A stretch of 64,000 nt of DNA. It comes from Archangium sp. Lineage in GTDB: Bacteria > Myxococcota > Myxococcia > Myxococcales > Myxococcaceae. Below, piece after piece: positions 41,477 through 50,636 of this stretch. Below the pieces are notes generated by a model that made no database searches, had not been told where the DNA came from, and saw only the letters and a program-made list of their open reading frames with translations. The position numbers were made by a program, and so were the translations under genes. Every line of letters starts with the position of its first letter. The stretch's first letter is position 1. The DNA is taken from positions 1 through 64,000 of the forward strand of contig JAUXRX010000023.1 of NCBI GenBank assembly GCA_030681645.1, read 5' to 3'.

Positions 41477-42349
41477 GTGAACGGGGTGCTGGTGGTCGAC
41501 AAGCCGAAGGGCATCACGTCGTTCGACGTGGTGCGCGAGGTGCGGCGCGCGGTCGGGGTGAAGAAGGTCGGTCACACCGGCACCCTCGACCCGATGGCCA
41601 CCGGGGTGCTGCCCATCTGTATCGGCGACGCCACGAAGATCGCCCAGTTCATCACCGAGGCCACCAAGGCCTACGACGCCACCGTCAAGCTGGGCTCCAC
41701 CACCGACACGCTCGACGCCGAGGGCAAGGTGCTCGAGACGAAGCCGGTGCCGCCGCTGACGCGCGAGCTGATCGAGGCGGCCTTCGCAAAGTTCCGCGGC
41801 ACGTTCGCCCAGACCCCGCCGATGTACTCGGCGGTGAAGATCGGCGGAAAGCGGCTCTACGAGCTGGCCCGCGCGGGTGAAGAGGTCGAGCGGGCGGCGC
41901 GCCAGGTGACGGTGTTCGAGCTGACGCTGCGCGACTTCTCGGCCGACGAGATCCAGCTGAGCGTGACGTGCAGCAAGGGCTTCTTCGTGCGCACGCTGGC
42001 GGCCGAGCTCGGCCAGGCGCTGGGCACCGCGGCTCATCTCTGTGCGCTCCGGAGGACACACAGCGGCCCCTTCACCATCGCCCAGGCGATCCCCCTCGCA
42101 GACGTGGTGGCGCAGGGCGCGGCGGTGGCGGCGTCCCGGCTGGTGGGCCTCAATGATTCGCTCAAAGACCTCCCCGCGCTCACGGTGACCGAGGCCGAGG
42201 CCACCCGCGTGCGGCATGGCGGCGTGGTCGAGGTGCCGGGCCAGCTCACCGGGTTGCACCGGGTGCTCGAGCCGTCGGGGGCGCTGCTGGCGGTCGCCGA
42301 GGCGACGCGCGGCCGGCTGGTGTACCGCCGGGTGCTCCTGCCCGAGTGA
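41477..42349 (+). CDS. truB: tRNA pseudouridine-55 synthase TruB
   Basis: TruB makes pseudouridine 55 in the T-loop of tRNAs. The 290-aa protein has the catalytic Asp in 'GHTGTLDPMATGVLPICIG', the 'VLVVDKPKGITSFDVV' opening, 'QTPPMYSAVKIGGKRLYELAR' and a C-terminal PUA-like part ('VRHGGVVEVPGQL'). The start is GTG, right after rbfA. The following sequence holds a degenerate repeat arm (about 42361-42395) before the next small gene. Confidence 0.96.
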   Translation: MNGVLVVDKPKGITSFDVVREVRRAVGVKKVGHTGTLDPMATGVLPICIGDATKIAQFITEATKAYDATVKLGSTTDTLDAEGKVLETKPVPPLTRELIEAAFAKFRGTFAQTPPMYSAVKIGGKRLYELARAGEEVERAARQVTVFELTLRDFSADEIQLSVTCSKGFFVRTLAAELGQALGTAAHLCALRRTHSGPFTIAQAIPLADVVAQGAAVAASRLVGLNDSLKDLPALTVTEAEATRVRHGGVVEVPGQLTGLHRVLEPSGALLAVAEATRGRLVYRRVLLPE

Positions 42350-42462
42350 CCGGGCGAGGCCTTCGACTCCATTCGGCCGGGGTGAACGGTCACCCGGAGG
42401 GCGCGGTGATTTCCCCGCCGCACGCGGGAGCAGGCCGTGCCATGCTCCCCATGGCGCACCCG

Positions 42463-42705
42463 ATGAACATCACCGTGATCATCCCCAGGACGTTGCAGGC
42501 TGCCTGTGAGGGCAGGGCGAAGATCGAGCTCGGCGTGCCCCCCACGTCCGACGTGGCCGACATCATCACCACCCTGATGACGCTGTACCCGGGCCTGAAG
42601 GCCTTCGTGGCCAACGAGAAGCGCCCGCTCAAGCAGCACTTCGGCGTGGCGCGCTCGGGGGCGAAGGTCTTTCTCTTCACCAGCACGGCTACCCCCCTGA
42701 GCTGA
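42463..42705 (+). CDS. MoaD/ThiS-like beta-grasp protein lacking the Gly-Gly tail
   Basis: About 80 aa with the beta-grasp pattern of MoaD/ThiS proteins: 'MNITVIIPRTLQ', 'DVADIITTLMTLYPGLKAFV'. It ends 'VFLFTSTATPLS' with no Gly-Gly, so it cannot be adenylated and loaded with sulfur like a normal carrier. It may be a non-carrier ubiquitin-like protein. Start codon choice is uncertain (ATG 42463 or 42451). It lies between truB and the PgpH-like gene. Confidence 0.6.
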   Translation: MNITVIIPRTLQAACEGRAKIELGVPPTSDVADIITTLMTLYPGLKAFVANEKRPLKQHFGVARSGAKVFLFTSTATPLS

Positions 42706-42727
42706 ACGACTGTAGGGTCGTTTCTCC

Positions 42728-45109
42728 ATGGCCGATGGACCCCAGACGCCCTCCCGCTTTGCGGCGTGGCTGCAATCGCTCGCGGTGCCCCGCCCGATAG
42801 CGCTGGGCGGAGTCCTGCTCGGGGTGTCGGTGGCGGCGGCCTTCCTGCTCACCCCCGGCCTGTCGGGCCAGCGGATCCCCGAGCTGGGGGAAGACAGCAT
42901 CGGCCGGCCCTTCGCGGCGAAGTCGGTGGCTGTGTTCAAGGCGAGCCGCGACTTCGAGGTGCCCGACGAGGGGCGCACGCAGCAGCGGCGCGACGAGGCC
43001 CGCGCGCGGGTGCGCCCGGTGTTCGACTACGAGTCGATGGTCGAGTCGAAGGTGAAGCACGGGCTGCGCGAGGCCTTCGCCCAGATGCAGGAAGTGGCGG
43101 CCGCCCACGTGGCGAAGGCCGAGCCCGCGAAGAAGGGCAGCCCGGCGAGCAAGGAAGAGCAGGAGCTCCTCAACGTGCTGCGCGAGAACCGGCGCCTCTT
43201 CGAAGCCTCGGCCGTCGCGCCCGACGACGAAGACTTCGAGGTGCTGGCCCAGGGCCGCTTCGGGCAGGAGCTCGAGCAGGCGACCATGACGCTGATCGAG
43301 CTGGCCTACCGCGGCAAGGTGGTGGCCTCGCGTGACGAGCTGTCGCGCATCGACATGAACGGCATCACGGTGCGCATCGTCGGCGGCACCACCGAGTACG
43401 AGATGACGACGTCGCAACCCGGGGTGTTCGACCTGAAGGAAGTGAGCACCGAGCTCGATCGCTTCTCGTCGGTGCCGGGCAACCTGCTGCCCGACTCGCC
43501 CACGCCGGTGCGCCGCGCGGTGCTGCGCCTGGCGCGCAAGCAGGTGCGGGCCAACCTCACCGTCAACATCGCGGAGACGGAGGCGCGCCGGAAGGCCGCC
43601 TGGGAAGCGGTCAAGCCGGTGATCCTGTCGATCAAGAAGGGCCAGCGGATCATCGGCGACGGCGAGCTGGTCAACGAGCAGCACGTGCTGGTCACCCGCA
43701 GCCTGCGCGCGCAGACCAGCGAGCTCGATCTGCTGCAGCTCCAGCTGGGGGGGGCGGGCATCGTGGCGCTGCTGGTGAGCGGGGCCTGGCTGTTCTTCAC
43801 CGCGTCGCTGCGGCAGTTCCGCCCCTCGCGGCGCGACGTGGCCTTCATGGGCCTGCTGGCGACGGGGTTGCTCGGGGGGCTGCACCTCTGGGTGCTGGTG
43901 GCCGACGTGGTGCACGACGGCTACCCGTCGATCCCCATCGAGGCGCTGCAGTTCGCCTTCCCCGTGGCGGCGGGGGCGATGCTGGTGCGCTTCGTGTTGT
44001 CGGAATCGAGCGCGCTCTTCTTCGCCATCATCTTCTCGGCGCTGGCCGGCGTGCTGCTGGGCAACTCGCTCTCGTTCTTCCTGTTCTCGTTGATCACCTC
44101 GATGGTGGCAGCCGATCGCATCGGCCGGGCGAAGGACCGCGCCGGCATCTTCCGCGCGGGCTTCGCCACGGGGGCGGTGGGCTTCGGGCTGATGATCTTC
44201 ATCCAGCTCGCGGCGGCGAAGGGCCTGGGCCTCGAGGCGCTGTGGAGCGGGGTGTTCGCGCTGCTGGCGGCGGCCTTCCTGCTGCCGTCGCTGGTGCTGG
44301 CGCTCACCCCGCTGGTCGAGGGCATCTTCGGCTACGCGTCTGACTTGAAGCTGCTCGAGCTGGCGAACCTGAACCACCCCGCCCTCAAGGAGCTGGTGCT
44401 CAACGCGCCGGGCACCTACCACCACAGCATCGTGATGGGCTCGCTGGTGGAATCGGCGGCCGAGGCGATCGGCGCCAACCCGCTGCTCGCGCGGAGCTGC
44501 GCGTACTACCACGACATCGGAAAGGGCCGGAACCCGGCCTACTTCGGCGAGAACCAGAAGGGCGAGAACGCGCACGACAAGCTGGCGCCCTCGATGAGCG
44601 CGGTGATCATCAAGCGCCACGTGACCGAGGGGCTCGAGATGGCGCGCGAGTACAAGCTCCCGCGGCGGGTGGCAGACGCGATCCCCGAGCATCACGGCAC
44701 CCGGCTGGTGGGCTTCTTCTTCCACAAGGCGCAGAAGGAGCTGGAGGGGCGTGAAGATGGAAAGCCGCTGGACGAGGCGCTCTTCCGCTACCCGGGGCCC
44801 AAGCCGCAGTCGCGCGAGACGGCGCTGGTGATGATCGCCGATGCCTGCGAGGCGGCGAGCCGCTCGATGCCCGACCCGACCACCGAGAAGCTGCGGGCGC
44901 TGGTGCAGAAGATGATCAACCTGATCTTCAGCGAGGGTCAGCTCGACGAGTGCGAGTTGACGTTGAAGGACCTGCACCTGATGGGCGCGTCGTTCACCAG
45001 CACCCTCGAGGGCATCTACCACGCGCGGCCGCAGTACCCGGCGGGCGCGGTGGGCGGGGGCAAGCCGCCCGAGCGAGACGTGATGAAGCCGCTGTCGGTC
45101 GTGAAGTGA
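42728..45109 (+). CDS. 7TM-HD phosphodiesterase (PgpH-like)
   Basis: A 793-aa protein with a TM helix at ~25-45, an extracytoplasmic 7TMR-HDED domain (~50-330), seven TM helices (~335-560) and a cytoplasmic HD domain. The metal ligands are in 'APGTYHHSIVMGSLVE', 'SCAYYHDIGKGRNPAYF' and 'DAIPEHHGTRLVGFF'. This is the architecture of PgpH, which hydrolyses cyclic di-AMP; that substrate is known for Firmicutes enzymes and is only presumed here. The gene is next to ybeY in many genomes. Its stop overlaps the GTG start of ybeY. Confidence 0.9.
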   Translation: MADGPQTPSRFAAWLQSLAVPRPIALGGVLLGVSVAAAFLLTPGLSGQRIPELGEDSIGRPFAAKSVAVFKASRDFEVPDEGRTQQRRDEARARVRPVFDYESMVESKVKHGLREAFAQMQEVAAAHVAKAEPAKKGSPASKEEQELLNVLRENRRLFEASAVAPDDEDFEVLAQGRFGQELEQATMTLIELAYRGKVVASRDELSRIDMNGITVRIVGGTTEYEMTTSQPGVFDLKEVSTELDRFSSVPGNLLPDSPTPVRRAVLRLARKQVRANLTVNIAETEARRKAAWEAVKPVILSIKKGQRIIGDGELVNEQHVLVTRSLRAQTSELDLLQLQLGGAGIVALLVSGAWLFFTASLRQFRPSRRDVAFMGLLATGLLGGLHLWVLVADVVHDGYPSIPIEALQFAFPVAAGAMLVRFVLSESSALFFAIIFSALAGVLLGNSLSFFLFSLITSMVAADRIGRAKDRAGIFRAGFATGAVGFGLMIFIQLAAAKGLGLEALWSGVFALLAAAFLLPSLVLALTPLVEGIFGYASDLKLLELANLNHPALKELVLNAPGTYHHSIVMGSLVESAAEAIGANPLLARSCAYYHDIGKGRNPAYFGENQKGENAHDKLAPSMSAVIIKRHVTEGLEMAREYKLPRRVADAIPEHHGTRLVGFFFHKAQKELEGREDGKPLDEALFRYPGPKPQSRETALVMIADACEAASRSMPDPTTEKLRALVQKMINLIFSEGQLDECELTLKDLHLMGASFTSTLEGIYHARPQYPAGAVGGGKPPERDVMKPLSVVK

Positions 45110-45702
45110 AGAAGCGGCGCAAACCAGCTGCCTCCCTCTCCCCGAGGGAGGTTGGTGAAATAGGCTCGACTCCGCTCGGCGTGAACGGAGCTGGCCGAAT
45201 CCGTTCAGCCCGAGCGAAGTCGAGGGCCCTTCTTCAGCACTCCCCGCAGGGGAGAGGGCAAACCCTCACGGTCCTTTGCAGTTCGAGAAGCACCCACGCA
45301 AAGACCCTGAGCCGCCTCGCGGAGTCGTTCGCCAAGACGCTGAAGCTCAGTGACGTCGAGCTCTCCCTCTCGCTGGTGCGGGATCCCGCCATCCGCAAGC
45401 TCAAGCGCGAGTACTTCGGCATCGACGCAGCGACCGACGTGCTGTCCTTCCCCGCGGGCGACTTCCCCGGGCCGGGAGCGCGGCCGCTGGGCGACATCGT
45501 CATCTCACTCGACACCGCGAAGCGCGCCGCGAAAGACCTGGGCACCACGCTCGAGCGCGAGCTGGCGCTGTACCTGGCGCACGGCCTGCTTCACCTGCTG
45601 GGGCATGATCACCAGACCCGCGCGGACGCCCGCAAGATGGAGCGCCTGGAGCGGAAGCTCCTGGGTCACGCGGGCATGCTGGCCCGCTCCGACGAGCTCT
45701 GA
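45106..45702 (+). CDS. ybeY: Endoribonuclease YbeY with repeat-derived N-terminal extension
   Basis: YbeY is a zinc-dependent RNase acting in 16S maturation and ribosome quality control. The metal site 'LAHGLLHLLGHDH' (H-x3-H-x5-H) is intact, with 'ATDVLSFPAGDFPG' and 'LGDIVISLDTAKR' before it. No start near the family's N-terminus is obvious. The frame is open back to GTG 45106, which overlaps the PgpH stop (GTGA), so the protein would gain about 50 residues encoded by interspersed repeats (45130-45258). An internal GTG at 45181 is the alternative. Confidence 0.88.
   Translation: MKKRRKPAASLSPREVGEIGSTPLGVNGAGRIRSARAKSRALLQHSPQGRGQTLTVLCSSRSTHAKTLSRLAESFAKTLKLSDVELSLSLVRDPAIRKLKREYFGIDAATDVLSFPAGDFPGPGARPLGDIVISLDTAKRAAKDLGTTLERELALYLAHGLLHLLGHDHQTRADARKMERLERKLLGHAGMLARSDEL
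45130..45258. repeat. Nested interspersed repeats inside the ybeY frame
   Basis: An outer CCTCCCTCTCCCC (45131-45143) and GGGGAGAGGG (45249-45258) pair flanks an inner inverted repeat with 25-nt arms at 45165-45189 and 45200-45224 that differ at about three positions. The inner arms match those at 29148-29207; the outer core matches 211-234 and 18512-18541. The arrangement suggests one repeat family inserted into another, keeping the frame open. Confidence 0.8.
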
Positions 45703-45751
45703 TCAGGGCTGGGGTGAGGGGCCTACGGCCGACCTCTCCCGAGGGGGTTCA

Positions 45752-47296
45752 CTACTTCACGCCGTGCATCAGCTTGTTCACCTGCGGGGCGAGCACGAAG
45801 TACAGCGCCCCGACGATCAACCCCGCGAAGGTGAGCTGCAGGAACACGCCCTGGTACTGGCTGAGCTTCTCGCCCATCGAGAGGATCTTCGGGGTCACGC
45901 CCTCGACGGCGCTCTCACCGCCGGTGGCGATGGCGGCGATCTTCCCGGCTGCGTAGTTCGCCACGGCGATGGACAGGAACCAGCCGCCCATGGCGAGGCC
46001 CGTCTCCTTGGGGCGCGCCAGCTTGGTGACCATCGAGAGCCCGATGGGCGAGATGCAGAGCTCGGCGACGGTGTGCACCAGGTACGTCAGGGTCAGCCAC
46101 ACCCACGAGATCTTCGCGCCGTCGGCGACGAAGGACTTGATGGCGAAGACGAGCACGGCGAACCCGGCGCCCACCATCACCAGGCCGATGGCGAACTTGC
46201 GGGGGATGGACGGGTTGATGGAACGCTTCTCGAGCCACGGCCAGAGCGCGGCGATCACCGGCGCGATGGCGACGATGAAGACCGCGTTGACCGACTGGAA
46301 CACCGAGAAGTGCTTGACGAAGCCGGGCAGCCACTCGGCCTGCGGCATGTTCACGTGCTCTTGCGCGAGGAAGTTGAGCGACGAGCCCGCCTGCTCGAAG
46401 AGCGCCCAGAACACCATGTTCCCGACGAAGAGGATCAGCATGGCGATGTAGCGGTGGAGCTGCGTCTTCTCGCCGCTGCGCACGCCCGAGAGCACGAAGT
46501 ACACCGCGAGGCCCACCAGCATCAGCGCGAGCACGCCGCCCAGCACGTCGCTCTTCGAGAGCAGGAAGTACACCGGCACGGTGAGCACCGCGGCGCCCGC
46601 GACCACCTGGAACACCGGCGCCCAGCCCTCGCGCCCCGGGTGGCTCGCGCCGACGTGACCCAGCCAGCTGCGCAGCGACTGGAAGACGGCCAGGCCGAAG
46701 ACCATGCCGATGGCGGCGGCGACGAAGCCCCAGCCGTAGCCGTACTTCGCGCCGATGACGCCGGCGCAGATCAGCGGGGCGAAGAACGCGCCTGCGTTGA
46801 TGCCCATGTAGAAGATGGTGAAGCCGGAATCGCGGCGGGCGTCACCGGGGGCGTAGAGCTTGCCCACCATGGTCGAGATGTTCGGCTTGAACAGCCCGTT
46901 GCCGACGATGATCACCGCCAGGCCCATGAGGAAGGTGGTGAGGTCGGGCGCCATCAGCATGAACATGCCGGTCGCCATGATCGCGCCGCCCAGGAGGATG
47001 GAGCGCTGGTACCCGAGGATGCGGTCGGCGATGAAGCCGCCGAGGATCGCGGTCATGTAGACCATCGAGGTGAAGCCGCCGTAGGTCAGGCTCGCGGCCG
47101 ACTTCGCGCCGTCACCGAGGTGCGAGAAGAACTGGTTGGCGACGTGCGCCGCCAGCATCGCCCGCATGCCGTAGTAGCAAAAGCGCTCCCAGAACTCGGC
47201 GCCGAAGAGCATCCACAGCGCCCGCGGGTGACCCAGCATTTCGCCCGGGGGCGGGGGCAGGAACTCGGGCACGGCTTCGGGGGAATTGGCAGCCAT
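45752..47296 (-). CDS. POT-family proton-dependent oligopeptide transporter
   Basis: A 514-aa MFS protein of the peptide transporter (PTR2/POT) branch. 'LFGAEFWERFCYYGMRAML' supplies the ExxERxxYY-type helix 1 motif, and 'SLTYGGFTSMVYMTAILGGFIADRILG' follows. There are about 12-14 TM helices and a 'FYMGINAGAFFAPLICAG' helix 4 motif. Such carriers take up di- and tripeptides with protons, fitting a predatory or scavenging life. The ATG at 47296 has an AGGGAG site. The longer frame to 47356 is not needed. A second POT gene follows at 47949 on the same strand, with UPF0158 divergent in between. Confidence 0.92.
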   Translation of the reverse strand: MAANSPEAVPEFLPPPPGEMLGHPRALWMLFGAEFWERFCYYGMRAMLAAHVANQFFSHLGDGAKSAASLTYGGFTSMVYMTAILGGFIADRILGYQRSILLGGAIMATGMFMLMAPDLTTFLMGLAVIIVGNGLFKPNISTMVGKLYAPGDARRDSGFTIFYMGINAGAFFAPLICAGVIGAKYGYGWGFVAAAIGMVFGLAVFQSLRSWLGHVGASHPGREGWAPVFQVVAGAAVLTVPVYFLLSKSDVLGGVLALMLVGLAVYFVLSGVRSGEKTQLHRYIAMLILFVGNMVFWALFEQAGSSLNFLAQEHVNMPQAEWLPGFVKHFSVFQSVNAVFIVAIAPVIAALWPWLEKRSINPSIPRKFAIGLVMVGAGFAVLVFAIKSFVADGAKISWVWLTLTYLVHTVAELCISPIGLSMVTKLARPKETGLAMGGWFLSIAVANYAAGKIAAIATGGESAVEGVTPKILSMGEKLSQYQGVFLQLTFAGLIVGALYFVLAPQVNKLMHGVK

Positions 47297-47448
47297 CTCG
47301 ATGCTCCCTGGCAGGTTGCGGAGGGCGCGGTGTATCGGCTCCAGCGCCGGGGTCAATGACGTTTGGCGCTCTCAGCGGGGGCCGGGTGGCCATGATGCAC
47401 GGCGTCAGATGGGCAGGGAATCGTCACGGCGCCCCTTGAGCGCGGCGG

Positions 47449-47928
47449 ATGGTTTGCGTAGACGCAGGCGCCTTGTCCTCTCAGCCGGTCCGCTCACTGC
47501 CTGTCGATCTGGAAGAGCTCTCCATCGCCCTGGAGGCGGAGACGGCCGATCTGCGTTGGTACTTCGACGTGCAGACCGGCGAGGTGCTGCTGGTGACGCA
47601 CGAGTTCGAGCCGGCGGAGCATGGCGGGCTGACGATCACCGAGATCGAGAGCGAGCCGCAGCGCTTCGTGCGCATTCCGCCGGGCAACCCCCAGCGCGTC
47701 ATCGAAGACATGCAGGCCTTCGTCACCTCGCTGGGTGACGCGAAGCTGCAGGAATCGCTCGAGCTGGCGCTCTCTGCCTCGCGCCCCGAGCGCCGCTTCA
47801 AGACCGCGCTCTCGTGGCTGCCCGAGCGGCAGCAGCAGTGGCACGTGTGGCACCGCGAGCAGTGTCAGCAGCGCGCGCTGGCGTGGCTGGCGAACCAGGG
47901 CATCGTGCCGACCGCTCGCGCGGCCTGA
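47449..47928 (+). CDS. UPF0158 family protein
   Basis: A 159-aa protein matching UPF0158: 'VDLEELSIALEAETADLRWYFDVQTGEVLLV' near the start and 'FVRIPPGNPQRVIEDMQAFV' after, with an aromatic and Arg-rich C-terminal helix. The family is small, soluble and of unknown role. It lies between the two leftward POT transporters and has its own start region of about 150 bp. The first ~15 residues may not be part of the protein. Confidence 0.75.
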   Translation: MVCVDAGALSSQPVRSLPVDLEELSIALEAETADLRWYFDVQTGEVLLVTHEFEPAEHGGLTITEIESEPQRFVRIPPGNPQRVIEDMQAFVTSLGDAKLQESLELALSASRPERRFKTALSWLPERQQQWHVWHREQCQQRALAWLANQGIVPTARAA

Positions 47929-47948
47929 GACGGTCCCTTCTCACGAAC

Positions 47949-49301
47949 TCAAGGCGCGGGAGCAGCCACCACGGGCTCAGGCTTCTCGGTCGCGCGCAAG
48001 AGCATCAGCAGCACCAGCGCCACGAAGCCCACCCCGGCGAAGGCGAACCAGAGGTAGTGCGAGTGCAGGTACTCGGTGGGCATCGGGCCGCTGCCCCCCA
48101 GCGCTGCCAGCCGCTGCGCCTGCGCTGCCTCTGAGAGCGTCTTTGGGTCTGGGCAGAACGCCTGCAACAGGTACCCCGAGGCGATGAAGCCGAAGAGCCA
48201 GGCGAAGAAGGTGTTGAGGTGGCAGTAGCCCATGTACAGGCCTTCCTGCCCCGCGGGCGCCTGCTTGCTCGCGTACTCGAGGTAGCGCGGGCTCAAGAAA
48301 CACTCGGCGAAGCCCTGCAGCGCGATGCCCGCGAGCATGGTGACGGTGACGGGGTGCAGGCCGCCCAGCGACACGGCGCTCCCGGTGAGCACCGCCGCGA
48401 AGGCCATGGTCAGCGCCGAGAACGGAATGATCGCCAGCGCGATCAGGATCGAGGTGATCGGCTTCCACTTCTTCACCAGCTGGGTGATGGGGACCACGCA
48501 CAGCACCACCACCGCGGGGTTCACGTTCGCGTACCACTCGGGGCTCGCGCCCTCGCCGACCATGCGCAGCACGTACTTCGGCATCGAGGCGTACATCTGG
48601 CCCTGGATCGCCCAGAACCCGGACGTGATCAGGATGAGCGCCATGAAGCGCGTGTTGCGCAGCACCACCTTGAACCCGCGGATGGTCTCGTCGAAGCCCT
48701 TCGACAAGGCCACGGTAGCCTCGGGCCGGTAGAAGAGGATCACCAGCACCAGCGCGATGGCCGCCACCAGGCCCGAGTAGATGGGGATGTACTGGAGCCC
48801 CAGCTCGGCGCGCACCGGCTTGGCGATGGTCTTGCCTGTGAACGAGCCGATGTTCACCATCATGTAGAAGAGGCTGAAGGCGCGGGCCCGGTTGGTCGCG
48901 TCGCTGGTGAGCGAGACGGTGCCGGTGATGATCGGCTTGACGAAGGCGCCGCCGATGCACACCAGCAGCAGGCCGAAGGGCACCAGCGCCTTCACCGGGA
49001 AGAGCCCGACCATCGTGTAGCCGACCGCGAGGCAGGCGAAGGCGAAGGTGAGCGAGACGCGGAACCCGAGGCGATCAGCCAGCGCGCCGGTGACGAAGGG
49101 CAGCAGATAGAGGCCCGACGAGAAGATGCCGCTGATCCACCCCGACTCGATGTCCGTGAAGCCGACGACGTTGGTGAGGAACAGGGCGAGCGCGATGAAG
49201 GTGCCGTAGTAGGCGGCGCGCTCAAACAGCTCGATGACGTTGGCCACCCAGAAGGCTTTGGGGAAGCGCCAGGTGGCTTCAGCAGCAATCGCAGCGGACA
49301 T
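47949..49301 (-). CDS. Second POT/MFS-family transporter
   Basis: A 450-aa MFS protein with the POT helix 1 motif 'NVIELFERAAYYGTFIALA', then 'GLYLLPFVTGALADRLGFRVSL' and 'FSLFYMMVNIGSFTGKTIA'. It differs clearly from the transporter at 45752, so it is not a recent duplicate. The N-terminus is short and cytoplasmic. Substrate is unknown, with peptides most likely. It converges on the UPF0158 gene with a 20-bp gap. Confidence 0.88.
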   Translation of the reverse strand: MSAAIAAEATWRFPKAFWVANVIELFERAAYYGTFIALALFLTNVVGFTDIESGWISGIFSSGLYLLPFVTGALADRLGFRVSLTFAFACLAVGYTMVGLFPVKALVPFGLLLVCIGGAFVKPIITGTVSLTSDATNRARAFSLFYMMVNIGSFTGKTIAKPVRAELGLQYIPIYSGLVAAIALVLVILFYRPEATVALSKGFDETIRGFKVVLRNTRFMALILITSGFWAIQGQMYASMPKYVLRMVGEGASPEWYANVNPAVVVLCVVPITQLVKKWKPITSILIALAIIPFSALTMAFAAVLTGSAVSLGGLHPVTVTMLAGIALQGFAECFLSPRYLEYASKQAPAGQEGLYMGYCHLNTFFAWLFGFIASGYLLQAFCPDPKTLSEAAQAQRLAALGGSGPMPTEYLHSHYLWFAFAGVGFVALVLLMLLRATEKPEPVVAAPAP

Positions 49302-49323
49302 GGGCGCTTCGTAGCCCAGCTTC

Positions 49324-50532
49324 CTACGGAGGGAGCACGGGATCGGGCTGGAGCGGTCCGAAGGGGGGCGCCGGCGCGTTTCCCCTGGCCATCGCCGCGA
49401 GGTGCACGGCGCGCGCGCGCAGCTCCTTCTCGTAGAAGGGGCTGACGCTGCGATCGCTGCGCGTCTGCACGAACTCGGCGTCGGCGGTGTGGCAGGCGGC
49501 GCAGCCCACCACCTCGAGCTCCTGCCGCAGCGTGGGGAAGCTCGCCGCCGAGGCCGCGCCGGCGAGCGACAGCGGCACCCGGGGGATGCCCTGGGTCACG
49601 CGAATGGACTGGGCCCGGAAGCGGTCGGGGAAGAGCACGCGCCGTTGAGCGAGCTGCGCGGCGTTCGCGTCGACCCAGGCGAGGAAGTCGTCCCGGAGCG
49701 CGCCGGGCGCGTTGAGCCTCTCCACGTCGAGCTGCTGGAACATCGGCGGGTTCTCCACTCCGCCGTCCGCCGCGGGCACCCACTGGCGCCACTCCCAGGG
49801 GGCGAGGGTGAACTCCACCGTCTCGAGCAGCGCGAAGCGCTCGTGGGTGAAGCCCTCGGCGATCGTCGTGCGCAGCGCCGCTTCGAAGGCAGCGCCCTGG
49901 AGCCCGCTCAGCGCCGCCCACCTGCGCGCAGTGCCCTCGCAGGTGACCTGGCCGTTCACCACGTCGCCCTCGCCGAGCGGTTGGTTGAAGAGGAACAGGG
50001 CGTGGAACGGCTGCAAGGTGAGGTCTGAGCTCGAGACCGATGCGCGCAGCTCGCCGCAGTGGCCGCCGGGCACGAGCTTCGCGAGATCGATGCGGTTGTG
50101 GATGCCGGTGACCTTGAAGGGGAGAAGCGACAGATCCCACTGCGTGGGATCGGCCCCCTGCTGCGCGATCACCGCGTCGATGAACTGGGCGGGCAGGGCG
50201 CGCTCGGAGTGCGCCGTGGTGGCGAAGCGGTGGAACCACTGAGAGAGGAGCGCCCCGCCGTGGCCATCACCCGCGGCCACGGCCATCAGCTTCGCGAACG
50301 AGATGACCTGCGCATCGTCGACCACCCCCGCGTCGTTTCCCCAGAACAGGCTGCGGTCGACGGCGATGTCGGGGATCTGCACGACCCCGGCGTCCGCGCC
50401 CGCGTCGGTGCCGGCATCCACCTCGACCCCCGCGTCCGCGCCGCCATCGACCCCCGGCTGGGGCTCCGGCTTCGGCCCACAGGCCAGGAGCAGCAAGCCG
50501 CAGACGAGGAACGCGTGACGCACGCGGCGCAT
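49324..50532 (-). CDS. Lipoprotein with DAG linker and one CxxCH motif
   Basis: A 402-aa lipoprotein (signal with 'LVCGLLLLACG'). A short acidic linker has repeated Asp-Ala-Gly ('GADAGVEVDAGTDAGADAGV'). About 330 residues of unrecognised fold follow, with a late 'VGCAACHTADAEF' near residue 340. CxxCH is the heme c attachment signature, and the following Ala/Asp-rich helix is compatible with a small cytochrome domain, but a distal Met ligand is not clear. It is divergent from the LamG gene. The ATG at 50532 gives the signal; longer frames are unsupported. Confidence 0.8.
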   Translation of the reverse strand: MRRVRHAFLVCGLLLLACGPKPEPQPGVDGGADAGVEVDAGTDAGADAGVVQIPDIAVDRSLFWGNDAGVVDDAQVISFAKLMAVAAGDGHGGALLSQWFHRFATTAHSERALPAQFIDAVIAQQGADPTQWDLSLLPFKVTGIHNRIDLAKLVPGGHCGELRASVSSSDLTLQPFHALFLFNQPLGEGDVVNGQVTCEGTARRWAALSGLQGAAFEAALRTTIAEGFTHERFALLETVEFTLAPWEWRQWVPAADGGVENPPMFQQLDVERLNAPGALRDDFLAWVDANAAQLAQRRVLFPDRFRAQSIRVTQGIPRVPLSLAGAASAASFPTLRQELEVVGCAACHTADAEFVQTRSDRSVSPFYEKELRARAVHLAAMARGNAPAPPFGPLQPDPVLPP

Positions 50533-50636
50533 TGTCGTCAATGCGAGGCGCCCGCGCACCTGAGCACTCGAGTTCACACTGAGCATTCCGGTCCCCAATT
50601 GTGTCTGGAAGCGGGGCTCGGCTAGGTCAGCGCCCC

